Assembly (NCBI GenBank): GCA_016868395.1
Contig: VGGW01000007.1
Location: forward strand, 1 to 32,760
DNA from: Bacteroidota bacterium
GTDB lineage: Bacteria > Bacteroidota > Bacteroidia > Sphingobacteriales > Sphingobacteriaceae
Direction: 5' to 3'
Length of the DNA: 32,760 bases
The translations under genes were made by a program, and so were the position numbers. How positions within the stretch are numbered: the stretch's first letter is position 1; every line of letters begins with the position of its first letter. Below are positions 8,233-17,471 of this stretch, piece after piece. Below the pieces are notes generated by a model that was given only the letters and a program-made list of their open reading frames with translations, searched no databases and was not told the origin of the DNA.

Positions 8233-8680
8233 CCTGAGTTCGATATATGAAAGACAAAGAAATACCCATATCATGGTTCTCAAGGCGCTCCAAATGGGTA
8301 TGATTTGATTTTGGAAAGCAATACCTGCGTGTTATCGCTTCCTTTAGTCCTTTCCTCCGGAGTATTTCCGGCAAGAAATGCTACCTGATTTCAGATGATC
8401 GGTAGCCGGAAGATACCTCCTTCGGCAAGGTTTAGTTTACCCGCTGCTGTTTTTCATTGGGAGGGGCAGTCCGCTAATAGAACCCCAGGCCCTGTGAAAC
8501 AAACCCGGGTGGCAGCTCTATCTTTTTTGCCTAACTGAATGTTAGGTGAGCGATTCAACTTTCGGCAAAAAAATAGGGCAGAACAGGGGACCAGAATAAG
8601 CCGGGAGCAACAGACCCTGCTTTCCAAAAACGGATAAAAATAATCAGCCTCCGGCAAGAGGTACTATCGATCTCAGGTTA
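8233..8680. repeat. Palindromic dispersed element, long copy
   Basis: CCTGAGTTCGATA at 8233-8245 is matched in reverse complement by TATCGATCTCAGG at 8665-8677 (12 of 13). Nested inside are a perfect 12-bp inverted repeat (TTTTGGAAAGCA at 8309-8320, TGCTTTCCAAAA at 8618-8629), a core pair (8518-8531 with 8564-8576), and an apical hairpin CCTAAC-TGAAT-GTTAGG (8530-8546). The whole unit of about 450 bp is therefore a large imperfect palindrome, like a MITE or a structured RNA gene. Bases 8300-8451 recur at 27628-27779 with 15 differences and no gap. A 67-codon antisense frame inside is not supported as a gene. The rest of 8079-9040 holds no gene. Confidence 0.75.
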
Positions 8681-8982
8681 AATGAGAGCTGATGAGCCGT
8701 TCAGCCGCTGAAAATTTGGTTTATCTTGATTAAATACACTTGATTATTGAAATTTGGTGAAATAAATAAAAACCAGATCCTGTATTTTCAAGACAAAATA
8801 TAAGAATAGGTATTCTGAAACTATTTTTTATGCCAGTGGCCATCGCCTGTCTGTTCCTTAATCATAAATTAAGGCTCCACTACATCCCTGTTTCTTCAAA
8901 TTTACTGCCATCCTGTCATTTGCTGGAATGCTGTTTTTCATATCAATTAGGATATAGTACTGTCAATTCGCGCTAGACATTG

Positions 8983-9000
8983 TTTGGCACAAGGCTTGAT
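8983..9000 (+). promoter_or_regulatory. Sigma-54-like promoter upstream of dnaK
   Basis: The sequence TTTGGCACAAGGCTTGAT fits the -24/-12 consensus TGGCAC-N5-TTGC except for the last base (TTGA). Transcription would begin about 12 bases downstream, giving a leader of roughly 30 bases before the dnaK ATG. No TAnnTTTG box with proper spacing was seen close to dnaK, and no CIRCE repeat. This is inferred from one match. Confidence 0.4.
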
Positions 9001-9040
9001 AGTTGAGGATAAATAACCTGTAACAAAATAAAATTTATAT

Positions 9041-10957
9041 ATGGCAAAAATAATTGGTATAGACTTAGGAACTACAAATTCATGCGTATCAGTAATGGAG
9101 GGTAATGAGCCTGTAGTTATTCCAAACAGTGAAGGTAAGCGTACAACTCCTTCAATTTTAGCTTTCGTAGATAATGGAGAGCGTAAGGTAGGTGACCCGG
9201 CTAAACGTCAAGCAATTACTAACCCAACTAAAACCATTTCATCCATCAAACGATTTATGGGAAATAGCTTTGGTGAGGTGACTAATGAGATTACCAGGGT
9301 ACCTTATCAAGTGGTCAAGGGAGATAATAATACACCAAGAGTAAAAATAGACGATCGTTTATATACCCCTCAGGAAATTTCGGCTATGATTCTTCAAAAG
9401 ATGAAGAAAACTGCTGAAGACTTTTTGGGTCAGGAGGTTAACGAGGCTGTGATCACTGTTCCGGCATATTTTAATGATGCTCAGCGTCAGGCTACGAAGG
9501 AAGCAGGAGAAATTGCAGGATTGAAAGTATCTCGTATTATCAACGAACCAACGGCGGCGGCCCTTGCTTATGGACTTGATAAGGCGCATAAGGATATGAA
9601 AATTGCAGTTTTCGATTGTGGTGGTGGTACTCATGATGTATCTATTCTTGAGTTAGGGGATGGTGTTTTTGAAGTGAAGTCAACTGACGGTGATACGCAT
9701 CTTGGTGGTGATGACTTTGATGCAGTAATCATTGACTGGATGGCTGATGAATTTAAAAGCGATGAAGGTATTGATCTGCGCAAAGATCCCATGGCTTTAC
9801 AGCGTTTAAAAGAGGCGGCAGAAAAAGCTAAAATTGAGTTATCAAGTTCTGCCCAAACAGAAATTAACCTGCCGTATATTTCAGCAGGTGATGGTATGCC
9901 TAAGCACCTGGTGAAATCATTGACCCGTGCTAAATTTGAGCAACTTGCAGATAACCTGATTAAGCGTACCATTGATCCTTGTAAAAAAGCACTCAAAAAT
10001 GCAGGACTTACTACATCGGATATAGATGAAATTATTTTGGTGGGTGGTTCAACCCGTATTCCGGCGATTCAGGAGGCAGTAAAAGCTTTTTTCGGAAAAG
10101 AGCCTTCCAAAGGAGTAAATCCGGATGAGGTTGTTGCCATTGGCGCTGCGATTCAAGGTGGAGTTTTAACCGGCGAGGTAAAAGACGTGTTATTACTTGA
10201 TGTTACCCCGCTCTCACTGGGAATTGAGACCATGGGTGGCGTCATGACTAAACTGATCGAAGCCAATACCACTATTCCCTCCAAAAAATCTGAGGTCTTT
10301 TCAACAGCATCGGATAATCAGCCCTCTGTAGAGATACATATCCTTCAGGGAGAACGTCCAATGGCTAATCAGAACAGGACAATTGGAAGATTCCACCTGG
10401 ATGGTATTCCACCTTCACCACGTGGTATTCCTCAGATTGAGGTTACGTTTGATATTGATGCTAATGGTATTTTACATGTAGCCGCAAAAGATAAAGCAAC
10501 GAATAAGGAGCAGAAAATTCGTATTGAGGCTTCTTCAGGCTTGACAGATGAAGAAATTAAGAAAATGAAAGATGAAGCGGAGGCAAATGCTGAGTCTGAC
10601 AAGAAAGCCCGTGAAGAAGTAGATAAACTAAATGCTGCTGATGCTTTGATCTTCTCAACCGAGAAACAACTTAAGGAGTATGGAGATAAACTGCCTGAGG
10701 ATAAAAAAGCACCTATTGAAGAAGGTTTGAAAAAATTGAAGGATGCTCATGCTGCTAAAGACTTCGCTTCAATTGATGTTGCTCAGGCTGAACTTCAGAC
10801 TGCCTGGAACGCGGCATCAGAAGAGATGTACAAAGCCTCTCAGGAAGCCGGTGCAGCTGCAGGTGCCGGAGCTGCCGATGCATCTTCTGCACAGGATGCA
10901 GGTGATCAGGTGACTGATGTAGACTTTGAAGAAGTGAAAGAAGACGATAGTAAATAA
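9041..10957 (+). CDS. dnaK: Molecular chaperone DnaK (Hsp70)
   Basis: DnaK is an ATP-dependent cytosolic chaperone that works with DnaJ and GrpE. The 638-residue product starts [20 protein letters not shown] (phosphate-1 loop). It has the phosphate-2 motif at 192-199, the adenosine-binding region [11 protein letters not shown] (about 335-345), the [15 protein letters not shown] interdomain linker and beta domain, the helical lid, and the [13 protein letters not shown] end that matches the conserved EEVKDD tail. The phosphate-2 motif reads DCGGGTHD instead of the common DLGGGTFD. The gene is monocistronic here, with its own upstream promoter candidate and its own terminator; grpE and dnaJ are not adjacent. 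Confidence 0.98.
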   Translation: MAKIIGIDLGTTNSCVSVMEGNEPVVIPNSEGKRTTPSILAFVDNGERKVGDPAKRQAITNPTKTISSIKRFMGNSFGEVTNEITRVPYQVVKGDNNTPRVKIDDRLYTPQEISAMILQKMKKTAEDFLGQEVNEAVITVPAYFNDAQRQATKEAGEIAGLKVSRIINEPTAAALAYGLDKAHKDMKIAVFDCGGGTHDVSILELGDGVFEVKSTDGDTHLGGDDFDAVIIDWMADEFKSDEGIDLRKDPMALQRLKEAAEKAKIELSSSAQTEINLPYISAGDGMPKHLVKSLTRAKFEQLADNLIKRTIDPCKKALKNAGLTTSDIDEIILVGGSTRIPAIQEAVKAFFGKEPSKGVNPDEVVAIGAAIQGGVLTGEVKDVLLLDVTPLSLGIETMGGVMTKLIEANTTIPSKKSEVFSTASDNQPSVEIHILQGERPMANQNRTIGRFHLDGIPPSPRGIPQIEVTFDIDANGILHVAAKDKATNKEQKIRIEASSGLTDEEIKKMKDEAEANAESDKKAREEVDKLNAADALIFSTEKQLKEYGDKLPEDKKAPIEEGLKKLKDAHAAKDFASIDVAQAELQTAWNAASEEMYKASQEAGAAAGAGAADASSAQDAGDQVTDVDFEEVKEDDSK

Positions 10958-10975
10958 GATGAACTCTTATTTATT

Positions 10976-11014
10976 AACAAGGCTGTTCCCCATCGGGGAA
11001 CAGCCTTGTTTTAT
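10976..11014 (+). terminator. Intrinsic terminator of dnaK
   Basis: AACAAGGCTGTTCCCC (10976-10991) and GGGGAACAGCCTTGTT (10995-11010) form a perfect 16-bp stem with a 3-base loop, followed by TTATT. It begins 18 bases after the stop codon. The symmetric A-run and T-run make it potentially bidirectional. Confidence 0.9.
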
Positions 11015-11141
11015 TAAAGAGATTTAGTATCGCATACCGGGGTAGTAAACCAATTGGTTTTTATATGTCCGAGATTTCGGTGTCCAAAGATTGACAGTGA
11101 ATCGACCGACAACATTTTCCGTTTTAACTCGTTCAATAAAT

Positions 11142-12242
11142 GTGAGAAAACATTCTTCTTGCTTGGTTTTTCAGCTACTTGTTAGTATTCTATTGACTTC
11201 TATGGTCGGATTTGCCGGTAATGAACCGATAAGGCTTAGGGTTGAAAGGGTTCAAAATGGCAATTGGGATTATTTCATTGAAAAAGTTATCGATGACCGC
11301 AGTCCCGAACAAGGATTTGCAAATCTATGGCACCGGGATGGAACCGGGAAGTATAAAAGCTTCTCCTCTGAAATTAATGGCGGCAGTAAATTGGCAATTT
11401 CAAATTTCCTGATGTACGGATTGCCCCGAAACCCGGAGGCAAGACCCATGCAGATTCGTATTCTGGACTGTAAGATCAGAGAGAATAATGAGATCAAGCA
11501 TGTCTCAGGTCAGGTAAGCCTAAAAGTGCAGTTTGAAATGGAGAAAGATTGGGGAACCCAAGTTCTGACCAGCTATGCCATGAAGCTGAACTACACCCGA
11601 TCAATTAATAATCTGGAGTCTATCGAACCTCATTTACGCAAGGTTCTTGCTAATAGTTTGAAGTATATTCATCAATGGGTTAAGAAGGAGTCTGCAACAA
11701 ATATTTTGTTAGCCAAAGGGCTACAGCTGTCATTTAAGAATTACGAAGAAGAAGACACGGATACTATTTATTATCACAAAGATAGAGCACTGAGTTTTGA
11801 TGATTTTCGGGCAAAGCCTCCCAGGAATAACAAATTTCAGGCAGCTATTTTCCCATCATTCGGATATGATTTGCATCGCGAACTTAAAGAAGGATTTATT
11901 CACATTCATGTGATTCTTAAAGTTTATATGATACGAAGTGCTTCCTGGGCCTCAGCCCTGATAAAAAGCAATTATAGCCTAAACCATGAGCAGCGACATT
12001 TTGATTTAGTTAAATTAGTTTCGGAACGATTTAAGTCAAAGCTGATTTCAGAAAAATTGAATCTTGATAATTACGAGGGAATAATCAATGTTGAATACCT
12101 TGAATTCTACAGGGAAATGAACCGTTTGCAGGACAAGTATGATCAGGAAACCAATCATGGCATGAATAAACCGAAACAGGACGACTGGAATCGATGGATA
12201 GATGCAGAACTGAATATGCTGCAAACTACCCCAAATAAATAA
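11142..12242 (+). CDS. Secreted hypothetical protein with DUF922-like HExxH domain
   Basis: No characterised homologue is recognised. The start is uncertain. GTG at 11142 gives 366 residues and a good signal peptide (RKHSSCLVFQLLVSILLTSMVGFAG), whereas a TTG at 11091 would add 17 residues before it. The C-terminal half begins with LSFDDFRAKPP and holds SLNHEQRHFDLVKL, an HExxH motif at residues 282-286 (299-303 from the TTG). This layout resembles DUF922, a putative zinc peptidase family. The N-terminal half (about 30-200) has no motif I know. A role in cell-envelope proteolysis is inference only. It stands alone, between the dnaK terminator and a convergent gene. Confidence 0.75.
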   Translation: MRKHSSCLVFQLLVSILLTSMVGFAGNEPIRLRVERVQNGNWDYFIEKVIDDRSPEQGFANLWHRDGTGKYKSFSSEINGGSKLAISNFLMYGLPRNPEARPMQIRILDCKIRENNEIKHVSGQVSLKVQFEMEKDWGTQVLTSYAMKLNYTRSINNLESIEPHLRKVLANSLKYIHQWVKKESATNILLAKGLQLSFKNYEEEDTDTIYYHKDRALSFDDFRAKPPRNNKFQAAIFPSFGYDLHRELKEGFIHIHVILKVYMIRSASWASALIKSNYSLNHEQRHFDLVKLVSERFKSKLISEKLNLDNYEGIINVEYLEFYREMNRLQDKYDQETNHGMNKPKQDDWNRWIDAELNMLQTTPNK

Positions 12243-12326
12243 ATCTTGAATAAGGAGCTAGCTGCTTAATTTGCCGATTGAATCCGTCATGCAATTCCTT
12301 GCCCTCACTAATCCTGAGCCAGAAAA

Positions 12327-13241
12327 TTAGGCCCATAAATTAACCGGATATTCACCTTGTGCAACCAAGCTATCAATACATTCCTGGACAATTGGTTTAT
12401 CTTCGGCATAGGTTACTCCAAACCATTGGTTTTGTGTTGGAATGACCTTTGAGCTGGCTTTTCCTTCCCGTATTAGCCTTTCAGCAACAAGGGGAATGAA
12501 AAATTCTGCTTTCGGATTGTCTGCGTTAGCCAGTGCAAACTCGGTAAACATTCCGGCAGATAGCTCGAATATTTTTGGACTGAAGCCCCAAAAATTCATC
12601 GACACCCTGGAGTTTGACCTGATCGGATACTCACGGCCCTCTTCTTCAAAAACGATGTTTTTATTGCCGTTCTCATCGGGTTTAAAATAGACTTTAATGC
12701 GTTCGTGAATTTCAGCCAGGTTTCCGGCTTCATCTACCTCGCAAACTCCCCTCGAAACATAACCATGTTCTGAGAGTGTCTTGTCGATCTGAAAACCAAT
12801 CATAGAAAACTGAGTGTCGGAAACCCCATTCATCAGGAATTCATACATTTTCTCATAGGATTCTCTGCCATAAAAATCGTCGGCATTGATGACACAAAAT
12901 GGCTCTTTAACCGCATCTCTGGCCGCTAAAACAGCGTGTGCAGTTCCCCATGGTTTCGATCTTTCAATGGCTATGTCAATTCCAAAAGGTTTTAAGTCGA
13001 AACTTTGAAAAACATAATCCGTTTCAATTTTTCCATTCAATTTAGGCTCAAAAATGCCTTTAAAATTCTCTGCAAACTCTTCTTTTATTACAAAAGTGAC
13101 CTTGCCAAAACCTGCCTTTATCGCATCATATATGGAATATTCAATAATAGTTTCCCCATTTGGACCGAATCCATCGGTTTGTTTCATGCTGCCATATCGG
13201 CTGGCCATTCCTGCTGCCAGGATCACTAAAGTAGGTTTCAT
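12327..13241 (-). CDS. Nucleotidyltransferase family protein (sugar-phosphate NTP transferase-like)
   Basis: The 304-residue protein opens with MKPTLVILAAGMASRYGSMK, the nucleotide-binding signature of NTP transferases (LAAGxxxRxG...K). FGPNGETIIEYSIYDAI follows, and the metal-binding Asp pair appears as VINADDFYG (residues about 117-125). It has a Rossmann-like GT-A fold and would couple a sugar-1-phosphate to an NTP. The substrate cannot be read from sequence. Bacteroidota carry such a protein as a stand-alone gene. There is no fused acyl- or phosphotransferase domain. It converges with the upstream + strand gene over an 84-base gap containing nothing notable. Confidence 0.88.
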   Translation of the reverse strand: MKPTLVILAAGMASRYGSMKQTDGFGPNGETIIEYSIYDAIKAGFGKVTFVIKEEFAENFKGIFEPKLNGKIETDYVFQSFDLKPFGIDIAIERSKPWGTAHAVLAARDAVKEPFCVINADDFYGRESYEKMYEFLMNGVSDTQFSMIGFQIDKTLSEHGYVSRGVCEVDEAGNLAEIHERIKVYFKPDENGNKNIVFEEEGREYPIRSNSRVSMNFWGFSPKIFELSAGMFTEFALANADNPKAEFFIPLVAERLIREGKASSKVIPTQNQWFGVTYAEDKPIVQECIDSLVAQGEYPVNLWA

Positions 13242-13314
13242 ACTATTTGTTGAATGTAATTTTGTTCTTATCTAATTTTATCGAGTGCTACAAAGATAAA
13301 TTATTAATCTGTCC

Positions 13315-14847
13315 TTAATATCTTCCACGTGGTTTTTTACCGCTTAACATACCAAATAGACCTCTTACGATGGCGGTGCCGATTTGCCGCGTAATTGGAG
13401 CGTTAATGATTTCCTCAAATGTGCTTTTTTCTTCTTTGGAGCTTGGTTTATTTTCTATTTCCCGTTCCTTGTCAGTACTTTCTTCCTTCATTTTCTCCTG
13501 GATACGTCGGGTCAATATATCATAAGCACTTATAGGATCTATTACTTCCTGATATTTTTGATAAATCGGACTCGATTGCATCAGCGTATCACAATCTGCT
13601 TCAGACATGGGCCCCATAACTGCCCTTGGTGGAAATAAATGAGTGGCTGCAACTTCGGTAGGAATTCCTTTCTCATTTAAAACGGTAATTAAAGCTTGTC
13701 CTGTACCCAGGGAGGTAAGTACCCGATCTATTTCATAAAATTCTGACCGAGGGTAGGTATTTACTGTTTTCTTCAAGGCCTCGACATCATTAGGGGTAAA
13801 GGCCCTCAGGGCATGTTGTATTCTATTGCCAAGTTGCCCGAGCACAGAGTCGGGAATATCCATCGGACTTTGGGTACAGAAAAAAACTCCAATTCCCTTC
13901 GAACGGATCAATCTGATAATGGTTTCTATCTGTTCCAGAAAAGCCTTTTGTGAATCTTTGAAGAGTAAATGGGCTTCATCAAAGAAGAAAACAAGTTTAG
14001 GTTTTTCGATATCACCCGCTTCAGGTAGCGTATAAAAAATCTCTGCAAGTAAGCTTAAAAGGAAGGTTGAAAACAATACCGGTTGATTTTGAACGTCTGA
14101 GATATTTAAAAGACTAATGACCCCCTGGCCATCAACACGATTGAACATATCCTGAATATCAAATGATTTTTCGCCGAATATTTGAGAAAGTCCCTGTTGC
14201 TCAATGCTTACAATTTTTCGGAGGATAGTACCTGAGGTAGAGCCCGATATACTGCCATAACTTTCTTTAATCTCGGCTGCACCCGGTCCTCCCGATAGGT
14301 AAGAGATTACCTTTTTCAAGTCATTGAGATCGACCAGTTGGAGTTGATGATCATCAGCATATTTGAAGATAACTGACATTACTCCGGATTGTATTTGGTT
14401 CAAGTCTAATATCTTCGAAAGGAGAACAGGGCCAAATTCAAGCACACTGGCACGCATTTGGGCACCCTTTTTTCCGGAGAGTGAATACAACTCGACCGGA
14501 AATCCGGAAGGAGTATAACTTTTATTTAGGGCGGCAGCTCTTTCTTCAATTCTTGGATTAATGAATCCCGCCTGATTTAATCCGGAAAGGTCACCTTTGA
14601 CATCCAGCATGAAAACCGTAACACCGGAGGCAGAGAGCTGTTCTGCAAGCAGTTGAAGGGTTCGGGTTTTTCCTGTACCTGTTGCACCTGCAATTAAGCC
14701 GTGGCGATTCATCATTCTCAAGGAGAGATTTACCTCGGCTTCAGAAATAATTTCACCATCCAGCAAGGCGGCTCCTAAATATATATGCTCTCCTGTGGTA
14801 GAATATGAGGCTTTTATTTTTTCAGTAAAATTGGAAACTCTATCCAT
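13315..14847 (-). CDS. HerA-like ATPase, DUF853 (YjgR-type)
   Basis: The 510-residue P-loop ATPase has Walker A GATGTGKT at 54-61, Walker B LVFFFDEAHLLF around 285-296 (D290, E291), and a probable sensor segment FFCTQSPMDIPDSVLGQLGN. The combination of IAGATGTGKTRTLQLLAEQLS with MLDVKGDLSGL is typical of the DUF853 family related to the HerA/FtsK helicase clade. The C-terminus has a charged Glu/Lys-rich segment (about 455-480) and ends KKPRGRY. The physiological role of this family is not well known; DNA translocation is inferred from relatives. No NurA nuclease lies nearby, which argues against a HerA-NurA repair pair. Confidence 0.88.
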   Translation of the reverse strand: MDRVSNFTEKIKASYSTTGEHIYLGAALLDGEIISEAEVNLSLRMMNRHGLIAGATGTGKTRTLQLLAEQLSASGVTVFMLDVKGDLSGLNQAGFINPRIEERAAALNKSYTPSGFPVELYSLSGKKGAQMRASVLEFGPVLLSKILDLNQIQSGVMSVIFKYADDHQLQLVDLNDLKKVISYLSGGPGAAEIKESYGSISGSTSGTILRKIVSIEQQGLSQIFGEKSFDIQDMFNRVDGQGVISLLNISDVQNQPVLFSTFLLSLLAEIFYTLPEAGDIEKPKLVFFFDEAHLLFKDSQKAFLEQIETIIRLIRSKGIGVFFCTQSPMDIPDSVLGQLGNRIQHALRAFTPNDVEALKKTVNTYPRSEFYEIDRVLTSLGTGQALITVLNEKGIPTEVAATHLFPPRAVMGPMSEADCDTLMQSSPIYQKYQEVIDPISAYDILTRRIQEKMKEESTDKEREIENKPSSKEEKSTFEEIINAPITRQIGTAIVRGLFGMLSGKKPRGRY

Positions 14848-14937
14848 ACAATTGAATTAAATCAGTTCGAATAAGGAGCGGAGTTGACCATAACTCATCT
14901 ACTAAAGTAAATTAAAATGCACATATCGAGATGAGAA

Positions 14938-17367
14938 TTATTTATTCTTAACATATTTCTCCAGCCAGCTATCCATTTCCCATAGCATGTGCAACAGTGA
15001 TTCCTTAGCCTGATAGGCATGGGATTCATGGGGTAGAAGCACCAGCCGGGCAGTGGCGCCATGTCCTTTCAATGCGGTATAAAACCGCTCACTTTGCATT
15101 GGAAAGGTTCCGGTATTATTATCAGCCTGCCCATGGATCAGGAGTAGCGGAGTTTTGATCTTATGAGCATAGGAAAATGGTGACATTCGATTGTACACTG
15201 CGGGGGCTTGCCAGTAGGTACGTTCTTCCGCCTGAAAGCCAAAAGGAGTGAGCGTACGGTTGTAGGCCCCACTTCGGGCGATTCCGGCAGCAAAAAGTTC
15301 GGTATGCGCTAAAAGATTGGCAGTCATGAAAGCTCCATAGGAATGGCCGCCAATGGCAATCCGCTTACGGTCGGCAACACCCATATCCACTAAATGATTG
15401 ATAGCGGCTTCAGCGTTATATCTGATCTGTTCAACAAAGGTATCATTAGGCTCCGCATTGCTTTCCCCAACCACAGGCATGTCCGCATTATCGAGAACAG
15501 CATATCCTCTGCTTACCCAATATACAGGTGAGGCTTTCCCAATAGTACTAAATTTATGCGGAGAACCTTTGGTTTGACCTGCAGCAGCAATGGTCTTAAA
15601 TTCACGTGGGTAGGCCCAAATTAATACCGGAAGTGGAGGATCCCCCGTTTTGAAACCCGCAGGTAAGTAAAGGGTTCCGCTAAGGCTAATCCCATCCAAT
15701 CTCTGGTAACTTATCTGCTGCTTTTTAACGCCTTTCAGCATGGGATAAGGATCCCTGAAGTTCGTTAATCGGGTATAGCTTTTCTCTTCCAGATTTATTT
15801 TGAAATAATTGGGTACCGAATCACTGGATTCACGACTATTGATCATGAATTTTCCATTGTTAAAAAAAACGGGAAGTTCATAATGGGGAGAGGCAGATCG
15901 GAAAATGGTATCCATCAACTTGGTTTTGATATTGAATTTTTGGATGAAGGGTCGGGCTCCTTCGGGCGAGGCCCCATTGCTGATGGTAAAAATACCCACA
16001 TTGTCAGGGTCACTGATTCGCTTGATTGCGTTAAATTCAGTCAGTAAAACAGGTTTGTTAAATTCATTTTTACGGGTCACCAATACTCCGGGATCACTGT
16101 AGCCATCTTCATAATAACGGTCGTAAAGATTAACTCTGAAATTAACATTAGAGGGCTTAATGAAAGACCTTCTCTCAAACCTTGTCTTCCACCAACGTTC
16201 AGTCAGAATAGCGACTTTATCATCACCCCACACAATAGAGCTAAATCTAAAATAACAATCTGCGAGTTTGAGTGGATATTGGTTAAATGGTGCCGCCTGG
16301 GTGTAAACCACGTCCCGAACGGTTGCCTGCTGCGCCGGATTACCATTATCCAGTGCTTCTACCCAATAAAGTACCGCACCTTTGTCGGCACGCCAGCCAA
16401 ATGCTCTGGGGCCTTTCGGTACTCCGTCAAAACCGGCAGGTATATTTTCAGCGAGAGGAGCATCATATAGCTTTTTAATTAATTTTCCATCCTTTTCAAA
16501 AATGGAAGTGGTAAAAGGAAAAGCGTTAATCGGGACTTGATAGGAATAAGGTTTGGTGATGTTTGCCAGTAAAATAAATTTCCCGTCAGGCGAATACTCC
16601 ATCGATCTGATGATTGCAGGTTTTAATAAATTTCGTGACTCTCCAAGAAGATTGACCTCTTTTAATTGAGAGGTAAAGTAAAAATCAAAAAGTTCCTCAT
16701 CGTATGGAGTTTTCAGTAGATCCTGATAGGTAGGAACAGGAGCGGCTTTCCCTGAGGTTTCCTGAATGAGTGGGGCCTCCTGACTTGTAGATGGGGCTTT
16801 TAAGGCTGCCCTCCCGTCAGGGATAAATTTGGCGATCATACTGTTACCGTCCGGATTCCAGATCAAGGTGCTGCCGTAGGTATTGTTGAGAAAAAAATTG
16901 CTTAAACGATGGGCTTTAAAAGATGTTAAATCAGCAAGCCATAATTCAATTCCTTTTGTTCCGTTTTGCAGAAATGCAATTTTGCTTTCATCCGGAGACC
17001 AGGTAATCTCCGAAAGATCAGCATCATCGGGAAGCCCTGTCAGCGAATATTCGGTCCCGGAATGGGTGGCTATGACCCTTAAACTTTTAAATGTTTGAGC
17101 ACGACTCAGGCCATTGTTCACAGGATTTATTCGCTGCCCGGCCAAACGAAGCTCGCTTTGGGATAGTTCGGCAATGGAAGGAAGATCCTGTTTCTCAAGT
17201 AGTAGCATCCACCGGCCATCTGAACTTATTCTTACCTCTGGGATGCTTGGAGCTTCAAATAAACTGAGTATGGGTTGAGGAGGCTGTTGATATGCGCGTA
17301 TATCCTGTGCTGCAAGAAAATTGCAATTCACTAGGAATATGGTCAGCAGGATGATGATTGTTTTCAT
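14938..17367 (-). CDS. Secreted S9 family prolyl oligopeptidase-like peptidase
   Basis: This is a serine peptidase of the alpha/beta-hydrolase type, with a WD/beta-propeller-like N-terminal part (about residues 40-560) and a C-terminal catalytic domain. The nucleophile lies in GGHSYGAF, Asp in HGQADNNTG and His in HESHAYQ, at about residues 676, 749 and 783 of the product numbered here. The sequence around the serine, with SGAYNRTLTPFGFQ, resembles the glutamyl endopeptidase branch (S9D). I choose ATG at 17367 over GTG at 17397 because it directly begins a signal peptide (MKTIIILLTIFLVNCNFLAAQ), predicting export. It is probably a periplasmic or envelope peptidase. It is not tightly coupled to a neighbour. 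Confidence 0.9.
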   Translation of the reverse strand: MKTIIILLTIFLVNCNFLAAQDIRAYQQPPQPILSLFEAPSIPEVRISSDGRWMLLLEKQDLPSIAELSQSELRLAGQRINPVNNGLSRAQTFKSLRVIATHSGTEYSLTGLPDDADLSEITWSPDESKIAFLQNGTKGIELWLADLTSFKAHRLSNFFLNNTYGSTLIWNPDGNSMIAKFIPDGRAALKAPSTSQEAPLIQETSGKAAPVPTYQDLLKTPYDEELFDFYFTSQLKEVNLLGESRNLLKPAIIRSMEYSPDGKFILLANITKPYSYQVPINAFPFTTSIFEKDGKLIKKLYDAPLAENIPAGFDGVPKGPRAFGWRADKGAVLYWVEALDNGNPAQQATVRDVVYTQAAPFNQYPLKLADCYFRFSSIVWGDDKVAILTERWWKTRFERRSFIKPSNVNFRVNLYDRYYEDGYSDPGVLVTRKNEFNKPVLLTEFNAIKRISDPDNVGIFTISNGASPEGARPFIQKFNIKTKLMDTIFRSASPHYELPVFFNNGKFMINSRESSDSVPNYFKINLEEKSYTRLTNFRDPYPMLKGVKKQQISYQRLDGISLSGTLYLPAGFKTGDPPLPVLIWAYPREFKTIAAAGQTKGSPHKFSTIGKASPVYWVSRGYAVLDNADMPVVGESNAEPNDTFVEQIRYNAEAAINHLVDMGVADRKRIAIGGHSYGAFMTANLLAHTELFAAGIARSGAYNRTLTPFGFQAEERTYWQAPAVYNRMSPFSYAHKIKTPLLLIHGQADNNTGTFPMQSERFYTALKGHGATARLVLLPHESHAYQAKESLLHMLWEMDSWLEKYVKNK

Positions 17368-17471
17368 CTGTATATCAATTGTTTTTAATGGTTTCACCTA
17401 TGGTGTTTTGTTCTTACCCGATAGCTATTCGCAGGTGTTAACGGTAAATATCTCTATAATTCTTTCAAAAT

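Noticed and set aside
8454-8657. A 67-codon - strand frame inside the palindromic element
   Set aside because: It lies wholly inside the fold of the repeat and has no signal, domain or promoter. It could be a decayed gene carried by the element, but nothing here supports translation.
8079-9040. Known structured RNA gene (RNase P, tmRNA, SRP or 6S RNA) in the long gap
   Set aside because: None of the conserved sequence marks of these RNAs was found. The partial repetition at 27.6 kb points to a repeat element.
14938-17367. Lipoprotein signal for the S9 peptidase (Cys in LVNC)
   Set aside because: The residue before the Cys is Asn, which fits the lipobox poorly. A signal peptidase I site after LAAQ is more likely.
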